Below, piece after piece: positions 13,401 through 25,400 of a stretch of DNA of 26,301 nucleotides. The stretch's first letter is position 1, and each line of letters begins with the position of its first letter. The notes below the pieces were generated by a model. That model was not told where the DNA came from. It saw nothing but the letters and a program-made list of their open reading frames with translations, and did not search any database. The position numbers and the translations under genes are program-made. The stretch spans positions 405,270 through 431,570 of the forward strand of contig CABFPE010000484.1 of the NCBI GenBank assembly GCA_900660155.1, in the 5' to 3' direction. The stretch comes from Hofstenia miamia (taxonomy: Eukaryota; Xenacoelomorpha; Acoela; Hofsteniidae).

Positions 13401-16400
13401 CCTAATACTCATTCTAGTTACTTATCAATGTAAAGCCGATTTCACTATATTCGAAAGTTAATATACCATTAGTTTAGGTGTAGATTCATCGTGTGAATTC
13501 TCTTCTCGTGCTTTAAATCCTCCTTCACCAATGTACCCCATTGCGGGTAATCCGTTGCTAACTCATGTACCCCGAACTCGGCAGTCATCCGTCAGCGATT
13601 CTCAGCTAAGATCCTTACCATCACCCTTAGCCAACAAACCAACCAAAAAGATTGTTAAACGGTTATTATATATTTTTATCAATATAAACACGTGCTTACA
13701 TATATGTATGTATATTTCAAATTCCTTGAATTTTTGTTAATTTTACTTATATCCACAAACGCTATTGGAATCGTATTAATTCTTACAAATTAATAAAACC
13801 TTTGTAGTTTTAAAGCATGGAATGTTCACAATCAATTCTAGACATTTATTGATTCATGGACATCGAATAGAGGTAGTAAAACGACGATAAAGGCAGTAAA
13901 CATGCTTCATCCATTGAATATACTAAAGCATGTAATGAATGCAATAAATGGAAATTTGTAAAGTTTCAATTGAAAAAATTCAGTATTACTACCACAGTAT
14001 TACTTAGGATTCTCTTTCTTTCTATATTTCATTTCTTTCCTGAAATATGTCAGGAATGTTGGAGTCATCGATTGTGTTATTATTGTAAATAGAATGAATT
14101 ACTTTACTGGGAAATGCGAGTAAGCTGCATTATTGATAACATTTTATGTCAAACCTTCTTCTTAAAGTGGGTTATCCTCACTAATTCGAGTTACAAGTGA
14201 TAACATTTTGTACTGATGCATTTGCTATATTTTGAACATTTATATTAAGTGTAAATATTGGTTTAGACTAGTTATGAGGTAAGCTAGGTGAAGGGCTTAA
14301 CTTATCACATTCATAAATGATTCCTCTTGTAAATGTGTTTTTCATGTCATTTCATATCCTTGGTACTTCTTCATTTTAATTGCATTTCAATTGCTATTTT
14401 CGTTCTACTAGGCGACAGAGTTGCATTATATTTGTTTTTCAAGTACCAGCCATGAAAGTGGTTCAAAATATTGTTATTTTCTGTGTTAATTTCACTTGAT
14501 TAATGTTTTTTCGTCTCCGTTTTATGCAATCCTTTAACAAATATTGTAATGGTTATTATAAACATAATTTCTTATTAAGTGTCTACAGAATATTGCTTTG
14601 ATCATTTGTTTGTAGTAACTACAAGCAGGGTTAAGTAAAAATATATTTAACTATTACTTTTTAAATAATAAATTATTTTTATTTTTTAGTTTGGAAAATA
14701 AATAATTTTAATAATATATATATTGGCGATTTTTAAAAAAACTATATTGCAACCTCAAGATTTGTTGAAAAAATTCGTTTTCCAAAGTACTTTTATTCAA
14801 AATTTCCAGAGACAAGTTCATTGATATATTTTGACATCCAGTAACTTGTATTAGTGGCTAGTAAGATAATAACAAAATCTAGACATTTCTTGAATCACCC
14901 ACTCAATATAATTAATATTTTGCAATATTTACGTCTTTGATAATATCGGATTTATATTTTATTTGGCGTGAAATATATTATTTTATTGTTCTTTTAATTC
15001 AATTTTTAAATAAGTTATTGTACAATCGTGATTACAAGTACCATTTTCTAAATAGCTGTTAAAAATTCGTATGTTTAGCCAACTTTAGCGGTTGTTTTGA
15101 ATCAGGCATAAATTGGGTTGGCTATGACTTTAGTGCGTGTGTGGTTGCGCGTGTTGGAAGTCAAACTACCGAGTGTTGCAGCAAAATTTGCACACATTAA
15201 ACTTGCAGATTAAATGAACATACAAAAAAATTTCAGCCAATAACATTTTCAACCAATCACGTGCAATCAGGTGATTATTTTATTGTATATTTTTATTTTA
15301 TGTATAATTATAGTTATTTGTGATGAATGAATTTTATCGCCGAAATGGGGGTAATTTCGTTTTACTATAGATATTCCAATATGCCTAAGTCTTTTACAGT
15401 CCAATGTTCTGTTCTTCAAGGAATATCTAAAAGTATTATATACAATGTCATAAAGAGTTATGAAAAGCGTGGTACAGTCTTCAGAAAGGCTGGTAGTGGT
15501 GGAACAAACAAGAAAATGTCAAACGCAAGTCGAGTTGCAATTGTGAAAAACAATGTTGACAAGAATGGTGTATCAGTAAGAAAGTTGGCTAAAAACAATG
15601 TTTCTCACAGTACCATTTCCAGAATATTCAATAAAGCTATCATGACTTGTTACAAGAGCGCCTCTGTATTTAGAAGATCAAATTGAAAGGGTGAAAAAAA
15701 TTTGCAGAAAATTGGTTGTGATAATTAAAAGAAGAACTGTTTTAGTCGATGATGAAACTTATTTTCAATTAAAAAGTTATTATTATCCTGGGAATAACCG
15801 ATTTTTCACTAAAGATAAATCTAAAACACACAATAATGTAAAGTTTGTTGCAATGAAAAAATTTCCAACTCGTTTGTTAGTATGAGTGTGCATAAGTGCT
15901 GATGGAATCAGTGAACAACCTTTTTTCATGGAACGCCCAAATAGTATCACGGGTCAGATTTATCGTGAAGAATGCATCCGTACGAGATTGATACATTTTA
16001 TCAACAATTACTATCCATATAAAAGTTCTATCATGTTTTCGCCTGACCTTGCAACCGCTCACTATGCTAAAGCAACAACCGATCTTATTTCATCTCTTGG
16101 CGTGCTTTTTTCGGCTCGAAATGATAACCTTCGAAATATTTCACAATGCCGTCTAGTAGAAAATTTTTGGTCAAACCTCAAATTTGACGTATACAAAAAT
16201 GGTTGGGAAGCAACATCCATTCGCCAGTTAAAGCAGAGAATCAAATCCAAACTTACAACAATGGATATGGTATCTGTTCATAATGATTTTGCATCAATGC
16301 GGAGAAAATTAAGATGTGTGGGAAAAGAAGGTCCATTCTCCATTATTACGTGAAATAACTAAGTTAGTTTATTAGTATTTATGTTTTTGTTCATGAATAA

Positions 16401-19400
16401 ATTGTATTTTGTTGGTTATAATTTTATGCTTGTCATTAAAACAGTAAACTTGTGCAAATTTTGTTGCAACACCCGTTAGGATATTGAGTATTAGGCGCTC
16501 AAAATGTGAATTTAATCTATATAGAATATTTACTATACTAAATACTTAACCCTCTTTAACTGAAACATTTTTTACAATATGTTATGATGGTAATCACTCA
16601 TAATCATAACTGATGAACTAATAAAATTGGAAACACCAACGAATAGAAGATTGTCTCTTTTTAATTTACGCCTTTACATCGTAAAGCTCCAATTTACGCA
16701 TAGCAAATCTGAACAACAAAGCTTGGGCGGTTTAGTTTCAGTAAGCAAAATGTTTTAGGGTAGTTATTGCTTTATTCCATTTATTAGACTTGAAAGTTAA
16801 TTAATTCTTTCACGTATTCCAGACGCATTAATAATTTTTAGCACAAATCTATTCCATAAAGAGTTATCACATTTACCCATAGATGTGTTCATGTCCAAGG
16901 ATTTTCCATTTTCTAATAGGGTTGATGGAAACTGTTAGAGTTGCTCTTTCATGTTCCTTTGAACATCTATTTTTAAATTTAATAATATTTTTCACCAACA
17001 ATTGTGCGAAAAATGAGTTTGTGCCCATTTCATGCCAGTATAATAAAACGGTAGCACCGGTACGAGTGAATGTTAGGTAGAAATTATACTTAGGTCAACC
17101 AATTGTTAATTTTACCGTTAATGCCATAAATGATATTATAGTGGTTTTAGGTCACAAAATGCCATTGTTAAATTTTATTTTTAATGCATTCAAAAAATTT
17201 TAAACATACACATGTTTGTAAAATTTTTCTTGGATTTTTACCTTAAGGACATCTTAATATCCATAGTGAGTAAATTTAACTGGTTAATTGGATTCAACTA
17301 AAATTGTCCTATCCATAATACACTAGGCATGTTTAGTAGGAAATATTTCCTGCTCTCTTAGCCAATGAAAAAAGAAAACAAGATATTTAGCATAATAGTA
17401 TTACATCGCATGATCATTTAATTTAAAAGAGATGTTCAATTCAGTTATGCTTTCTAAAACTAAAAAGTTTATTAGTCAATTTGAATTAGCACCAACGAAG
17501 AGATTATATTGTAAATACTCTGATACTTTAATTAGCTTTGGAAAGAAGTATTTTTTAGATCAACATAGAAAATCAGCTAAATGAAGTTTTTCATTTAAAA
17601 AAAACTTTTCAGAAAAGAACTTTAACCTGTATTTTGTATTTGTTACTGTACTTCAACAAGAATTAATGATTTTCTATTTTCAATTGTCATTTTAAATGAA
17701 TTTTCAGATTTATATGTACATGTTTTTGATGCCATTTTCGTGAATTTTGGCCAGATTTGATCAACATGATTTAAATCTTGATTTAATCACGAATTTATTC
17801 AAACCAAAAATCAAATCAAGCAGCCAATTTCCAATCACTGAATTGTTGACAATATACTCTAAGGCGGTTATCTATGATCAGGCAACAGCTTTAAATCACA
17901 TACTTACATTGATGACACACGATTAGGCAATTTGATTTTTCTGACTAAAACTTTGAATAGTTGTTTTTTAGACTTGTATATTTGTTAATTTCATTCAGTA
18001 TATTGAAAAATTATTTAACTTTAAGTCAACCACCATACATTTAAGGGTATTATTTTAAAAATGTGAGTAGCTTGTCAGTAACTATAGCAGTTGTGGTAAA
18101 ATGCAGTGGGGTTAATCAACGGGACCCTAGTGTGTAATTATATTTTATTTAAGATATGCTTTGAAATCTCTTCATTTTTCACCGGCAAGTTGTTCAATAA
18201 TCTTACGTGTTATGTTAAATACCGATGTGGTGCAAATATAATTGCTGCTAGATTTTAAAAATTTGTAGTTGTTTTGCAGAAAAATTTATTATCTTCTATT
18301 CATCATTAGATTATATGGTTTATTAATTTAAAGACCATAGTCATATTTTAGAAGCATACTCGAGTTTAAAAAAATCATACCTTTAAATGTATTACAAGCG
18401 TTAGGGCATGAATCTATTGTACAAATTCTAGTAGTAATTTTGAAAAAATCTGTACTTTAATAAAGTATATGCATCTATTTATTTATTTTTTGTCAATGTA
18501 TGCACTTTAGCATAAAAATCGTAGCAAAATGGGTATGAAAAACAGTCATTGCTGATCTTTTGCGTAAAAAACCTCTTCAAGCACTATAAACAATAAGCTT
18601 AGTAAATCGAGCGCATCTATAATTCTATATTTGCTGAAATATGATTTGCAATATCCATATTTTGCTATTCCCAAATTAGGACTAACATTGTATAGAGTGA
18701 TACGCTTTCCATTCTCGTTAATCCATTTTCAATCATGCAAAATGATTAATTTTAATAGGAAAATCGAAACAAATATGTCATGAATCCAATTGCATCGGTG
18801 TAAAACAACACATTTTGTATTTAAATTGTCATAAATGATTTTGAAATTTTTATGGAAAAAATAATATTTAATTTACAAAGAAGCTTAATTTTTTGTAACT
18901 TTGCGCTCGTTGTTCCTAGGTATTATTATTTTTCACGATGGAAAATACTTAAATGTACACTTTGTTACCAAATTGATTAATAATAACAAAATATCATGTA
19001 GTTGTTCTTAAAACTATTTTATTAAGCAGTATAATATATTTAGTTGACTTAGGATTAAATTGTAGAGGTCAACAAAACTGCCTCATTTTGCTTATCACAG
19101 ACTATACATATTAAAAACATAAGAAAAAAGCACAGACAATTTTGGATTTCCAAGCTAGGCCAGATTGGGTATTTTCATAATTTATATTTTAAGATCTAAA
19201 TCTCAGCAATCTAAATTAATTAAAAAAATTTTTATTGGCGGCTTGCAAGTTAATAATTTGAACAATTGATTACTATTTGTTTTTTAAACTATTTTGTTTT
19301 AGGATGCTCAATAACCCATATTGTGCCCTTGTAAATACAATTGACAAAAAGCGAATTCGTTCCATGTGTCTTTTAATGCATTTTAACTTCCAAGTATTTC

Positions 19401-22400
19401 TTTTTGTTCTCTAGCAACTTTTTCATAAAAACGCGATTTAAATCAAAAAATCTTATTTAAATGAAAAAATATCCGATTATTGATTTTTCAATAAAATCGA
19501 AATTTTCGCAACCTGTTTTGGTGCCATTTTTAGTTTCACTAATTATAATAAAATGCATTTTTAGCTGCCTGGGGTATGTATGTTCAGGGTTTAGTTTGGA
19601 TTAGGTACCAAATTCAGTACTAATGCTATGTTTATCTTAGTTATTAATATTTAATACAATGACATATGCACAAGTATGTAATTTTCGCCCATAAAATCCT
19701 CCGTTTTAATTAACTGTGGGGATGTTCGCTTAGCTAAAACTTGTTTGAGTAGCTCCTCATTGTTATTTGTATTTGATAAGATTTCACTTTATTATTATAA
19801 TTGAGTAAAAATGCATAAAGATTACATGATTATCTGATAACTTTCTAATTGCTTCTTGAAGAAATTACGTACTTTCATCCAGATGAAGACGTCATAGTAT
19901 ATTAGTTTTAAATTAATCAGGTAGTGATGACTTGATGACGCAATTCCACTCTCAGGCTGTTGATATAATCAATTGCGCTTATTGTTTATTAGTTATTAAT
20001 AGATCAATTTATTTCTGCTTTTCTAGCGTAACACGTGATAAGACAGGAGCAGGTTGGAAGAAAATTTGCAGTATCCTAAATTTCTCGTAACAACTTGCTG
20101 TAAAAAACTAACACTGTTCCAATAAGAATAAAAACTGTCTGCTATGCAGACTTGTCACCGAGCCGAGGTTCTAACGAGCCGAGCCGAGCTTGAGCACAGT
20201 ATTTGATATACAACGAGCCCAAAACGAGCCTATTTTAGGCAAAGGAAGTTTATAGTTCTGCTTGTTAATTTGACTGGAGATTTTTCTCATTTTTTGCAAT
20301 AAAAATACCTTTCCTATAATCTTATTTATGAAATTTTTATTAAATAATAGAAAGAGCTATGTAAAAAATTATTTGAGCACAATATTTTTAAAAAAATACC
20401 GAGCTAAAACGAGACTCATTCAAAGATTTTATGTGACAAGTCTGCTGCTATGTTATCACAATCAACCAAACTAGGGCTCTGACAACTTTCTTTGAAAAAA
20501 GCTTCTTAAACTAATGTCAACTGTTCCAATTTGCCCCAAGGATGCTGCAAGTTGTAACATGATTATAAGCTTAGATTCATTTAAAGCAACATCTTGCTAC
20601 ACAAAAAAGCATGTCAATGCAGTGCAGACCATATTTTTCAATTTGCTTTTATTTACAATCATCAGGTATTTATAACACAGGCTTATCCATGCAGCAGGCA
20701 TAACATTAGCTTATGAGAATCACTACTGCCACTTTCATCTACGATTGCCAAGTCATATATTTGGTTTATCTCCATTTTCAATAAAACGTAAATTGCCCCA
20801 AAATCTTTAATGTATTTTCTTTGAAGTAAAGCAGCACTACAACGCCCATTGCCCTCCAGAAAGATTTGAAAATGACATGAAAATGCAGTCGCATTTAGCG
20901 CAATCATTAGAACATTTTTATGTCATATATTAAGATAGCACTTAGAATGGATTTTTGTACACGATTGCTCGACAAAAACATTTTACAGAAGGAAATATTT
21001 GTAATGTGCACAATGTAAAATGGAATATCTAGAATTCTTCCGCAATAGCATGACATGGACGTATATTTATCAACACTTTATTTACTGCTTTCTCCAATGC
21101 GTCCTTTAGCGCAATTCTGCCTCGTGTTTTATGCTTGTATTTGCGTATGTAATATAATTCGGGAGCCCTATAATGATATAAATCTGCAAAAACACCGCAA
21201 GTTCAATCACAGATAATTTTCACAAAGTTAAAAAAACTGTATGTTACAACTAGCTTGATTCTTTTTGAAACAACTGACAACTCTATTGGGCATGTTCCAA
21301 CTTACCCCAGTCATCATATTGCAACTTGCCCCAACTAGATTTTTGTAACATGGCGATTATTTTTTGAAAGTGCATTACCAATTAAGTTAAGCAGTTTACT
21401 CTTTTACTGTATCTTTTGTCTTAAAACTACGAAATACAGACAGACTTCATGATGCGTTGCAAACACACAGACTTATAGCAACTATTCCAAGCTCATAAAA
21501 ATTTACTGTCAAACTCAAAAACATGAATATACGTTCTATAGCAAACAGTTCCTCTTCAAAAATTTCACATGCAACAATAACAAGATGGCAGCTATGAGTA
21601 ACTAGGACCGGGGCAGTAGTGATTTATAGATAAACGTAAAATGATATTTTAACTTACCCCATGTTCCAACTTACCCTGGTTTCATCTACAGTATATTTTT
21701 ATTTTGTAACTTCAGATTTGCATAGTCTAGGGCAAGCCCAATATATTTTATTATAAAATGCTGATTTATTGTAAAATTTGGGTGCTATTCCAAGCTAACC
21801 GCAATTGCCAATTAAAGGCGTATCAAATACAGTTCAGTACCAATGACCTTCCAACCCGACTCAGTCCACTTGCAACTATGTTATTTCATTGTCAGTGACA
21901 GTGTGTAGTGTGATCAGTAGCAAAAGTCTCTTTTCTGTAAAGATTGTCATCTTGAATTTAGATCACAGACAGTGAGCGAAGACTCTGCTGGCGATCCTCC
22001 AGACATTTATTACATTTCATCTCTTATCAGTCGTCATGCCAGAAAACTACTTTCACAGTACGAAGTTAAATCTCTAGCCGAAATGTCTGCAAAAATCGAA
22101 TTCGATTTGCATTCATTTCTAGCTAAAGAACGGTATGTAATGTAATCCTCATGTAAATTAATTCCTACATATTATCGTTTTTTCTGTACGAAAAGTTTGA
22201 TAAAGACAAGGTATAACTTTTTTAGGGTCAATTAAAATAATAAGACAAGACGACGTGCTGATACAATATTGCATTAATCTGCTTCCCTTGCTTATTCTGG
22301 TAGTAAGAATATATTATATGCTAGTGGACGCGGTGTATTGCGGCATATTTGTTACCAATTATTTCTGACTCATTTACTCTTGCAATGTGTTTTGTTTAGG

Positions 22401-25400
22401 GATAAAAGTATACATTTCAATTATCATAATGTATTCTCTAACATAGAGTGCAGACTAGGGCCGAATTTTTCAGGCCGGCTCAAGCCCTTCCCGTCGAATT
22501 TTTATTTCAGCTCGCGATGGAATTTTTGGAAACCATTTTCGTCCCGTTAAAATTTATTCAATTACAACAGTACTTTTTCTGCTGATTTTTTGTTTATTAT
22601 TTAATTTTTACCCGCTTGGTTAATGCTGAGAGACACATCGTGTCATATATTTAACTGTTAATTATTTTCTTATTATTTGTTGTCATATGTATTTCTGTTA
22701 GCACTTCCTTTTTTACCTACTAACTGCTACTTTTTTAATGAAAGATTGTTGGCATGGGTGTAAAGTTGATTTATTTTACATGTTTGTTACAATTCATTTT
22801 TTCAGCCAGTTGTCGTTCCGTTTCCATCTTAGTCTAGCATATTTCCACTACAGTTATAGTTATTCCTCAACAATAGTTCGAACATAGATTTTCTATTTCA
22901 AAGCTTCATGCAAGAAGATATTGAATTCAATATAATTATCAATGCGTCAGTTAAAATATTTCAACTGGTTTATGGTATTTGAATTTGTAACCATATAGTA
23001 TTTGTGTTTTGACCCATTTTTTTAATTTAACGTAATTTTCATTTGATTACATAAACAGCTATGAGCATTTGTTTTTGGCTTACATCAGCATTAATACTTT
23101 GATGATAATTGTTTCGGCAATAGTATATTCACTCTTCGTATGTGTGCAAAAACAATTTCTAATGAAGTGCATATAAAGTTTGATGTCACACTAAAAATGG
23201 CGTATTGAGTCTAAACAATTACTTGTTTTTATCAATTTAAAACAAAGAAATTCAAACTCTGGAAGACTATGAAACAAATTAATAGTCCAATTCCACGTGA
23301 TCTCATTAGTTTATTTACCAGTAGTGTTGAATCAGGTCAGATATTTTAGATCGGGTTTATCAGGATTAATTAGGCCCGTCAGGTTTCAGGTCTGGTTTGA
23401 ATCATAGGAAATCAGATCATGTCGAGATAGGATCAGGATAAAATTTGACAGTGTTCCGAAAGTTTGATCAATTTTATATCATTTTGGTTTTATTAAATGG
23501 TTAAATCCTGTTTAATCGGTATAGTTTTGATACCAGTACTTTACTTAAATGTTTTCCTTCATTACATATGTGAAATGTCGCAAAGGTTGCGTAAAACATC
23601 AAAAATGATAGATGGATATAACGGTACAGAATATAGTTATTGTATTCTATCTTTGCAGGCGTTTGTCGCAATGCTTTGTTGATTTATGATTAGCTTTCAG
23701 ATAATTACAGTGTTAACCTGTTTACCCAATGATAAGTTTATTTTTACTTTCCTCTATATTTTATTGGTATTATAGTTGGTATTTATCAAATGTCATCTTA
23801 AATAAAAAACAGTGTAACTATGGGTGCATGACTGTTTAAGCGTGAAAAATAATTTTTTACTTGAATGATTTTCTGGTCTTTTAGACTATGTTAATAACTA
23901 AAACTGATGTTGTTTTCATATACAGTGTAAAAGAAAAGTTAAAATATAATTCGAGAAGAGGATTTTGTTACATTTAAAACATCCCTTCCTCTATGAAAAT
24001 CAGCATTAAACAGGTTTAAATCAAGTCAGATTTGATACCGAAGCAGGCCAGATCTGAAGTGCAAATGAACTCATCATTTGTTTTCAATCCTATTTAAGAT
24101 GTTGATCCAGTGATCCATGGACTAACTCCTATTAGTTACTACATTTTTATCAATGTGTCTCAAATAGACAACCAAAGTGCTAAATTATTTAACACTTCCT
24201 AGAAAGTATTGAGAATTTATGTATACAAATAAATGAATTCGAAATAATGAAGAGTGAATTATTTAATTTCATTTCTAGTATATATTTCGTACATTGTTTT
24301 CAATAAAAAATCTTAATAGCATATTTTAGGAAACGTGCAGCTCAGGTAGATGACTTCGTACAGTGTTTGGAATCCTTGCATGAGAACTTCAGCTGGCCTT
24401 ATCCAGGTGAGTTTCAATTTTTTAATTATCAGTGTCTATGCTAAGGGTTGTTTTTTAGTTGTTGCAGCTCAAAAAAAATTGCCACCCAAATCATCAAGTA
24501 CAGGTATTCGATTTTATTCCATGCGTATAAACATATTTTTGAAATGACTTACTTGCTAAGGTTATTTTATAGTTTTTATTTAACATTTGATTTATTAACT
24601 TTCAATTACACCATACCATTATAAATATTGAATCCATGCATTTGACGTGTTTGAAAGTTGAATTCATTTCATTTTTGGATTATATATTCTCAAATAACGT
24701 TCACATTAGAATTTGATTGTGCTTAGGTTCTTTATCGTCGAGAGCGTCATCATTGATCACGCTGCAAGAGTCAGAACCTCTTACGGTAGACATTAAATCA
24801 TCATTCCAAATACCAGATCCATCCAATATCGAAGAATCTGCTACACTTTCAAGTCAAGGTGCATTATTTTTCACAAAGTTTATATTCCCAGTGTGATGCA
24901 AAAATATGCTAAGCGATTTTTTAAATTAAACTCGAATAGGCGTGTTTTACGTAATTTAATTTCTTATTGTATTTTGACATAAGTAATTTCCTTTAGGCAG
25001 CAAAGCTGCGTTGATTTAATGGTGCAATCCATAGACTCATTAATGTGTCTATGGTGCACTCCTAGTATATTTTTAAAAATGTTTTTTGTGAACATTTCAA
25101 GACCAAATACTCTCTTGCACACGGTTTATTTCTTTTATCAAGCTGATGATATATAGAACTGTAAAAAATTTATAATTATATGTTTGCGATAACTTTGCAT
25201 CATTATTATTGTTATTATTTATGTATGTATTTATGTATTATATATATATACATATATATATATATTATGGCGCTGAATACAGGAATGCAAGTCGAAAATT
25301 GTATTCAGCCCCCTCTCCATAGCATGCAGCACCATTTGGACCATTTGGATTGATTTATTATTGGATTCGATTGAGAGTTTGTATGTAGATGAAACAATTT

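Larger units (their letters stand above)
15167..16478 (+). mobile_element. Mariner-family (IS630/Tc1/mariner) transposon, 1308 bp, with TA target duplication
   Basis: The element proper is 15169-16476, between TA dinucleotides at 15167-15168 and 16477-16478. The left end begins CCGAGTGTTGCAGCAAAATT and the right end, read inward on the minus strand, begins ACGGGTGTTGCAACAAAATT. Over the first 26 bp of both ends there are three mismatches. The size is typical of a complete mariner-type element with one transposase gene. It sits in RIC1 intron 7 in the same orientation as the gene. Terminal repeats and most of the protein are recognisable, so the insertion is fairly recent compared with the other fossils here. 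Confidence 0.92.
13662..21961 (+). other. RIC1 intron 7 (8.3 kb), transposon-rich
   Basis: The donor is GTTATT and the acceptor is AATTTAG, phase 2. Exons 7 and 8 join in frame across it. It contains the mariner-family element at 15169-16476, the 300-bp element at 20146-20445, a psq-HTH-like minus-strand fragment at about 21007-21187, and scattered GTTCCAACTTACCCC-like words at 20.5-21.8 kb. The stretches 13662-15166, 16479-17720 and 17840-19430 show nothing recognisable. Confidence 0.82.
24859..25388 (+). other. RIC1 intron 11 (530 nt) with hairpins and TA microsatellite
   Basis: The donor is GTGCAT and the acceptor is TATGTAG, phase 1. It contains a good unused acceptor (CTTTAG, 24991-24996), two hairpin-forming inverted repeats, and a tract of TTA/TGTA/TA units. 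The assignment depends on exon 12 being real. Confidence 0.6.

Noticed and set aside
15877-16250. Minus-strand open frames inside the mariner-family element
   Set aside because: They are shadows of the plus-strand transposase.
20683-20907. 74-codon minus-strand open frame (CHFQIFLEGNGRCSAALLQR region)
   Set aside because: Composition is protein-like and it lies downstream of the psq-like fragment, but I recognise no domain and see no splice link. It is kept only as context for that finding.
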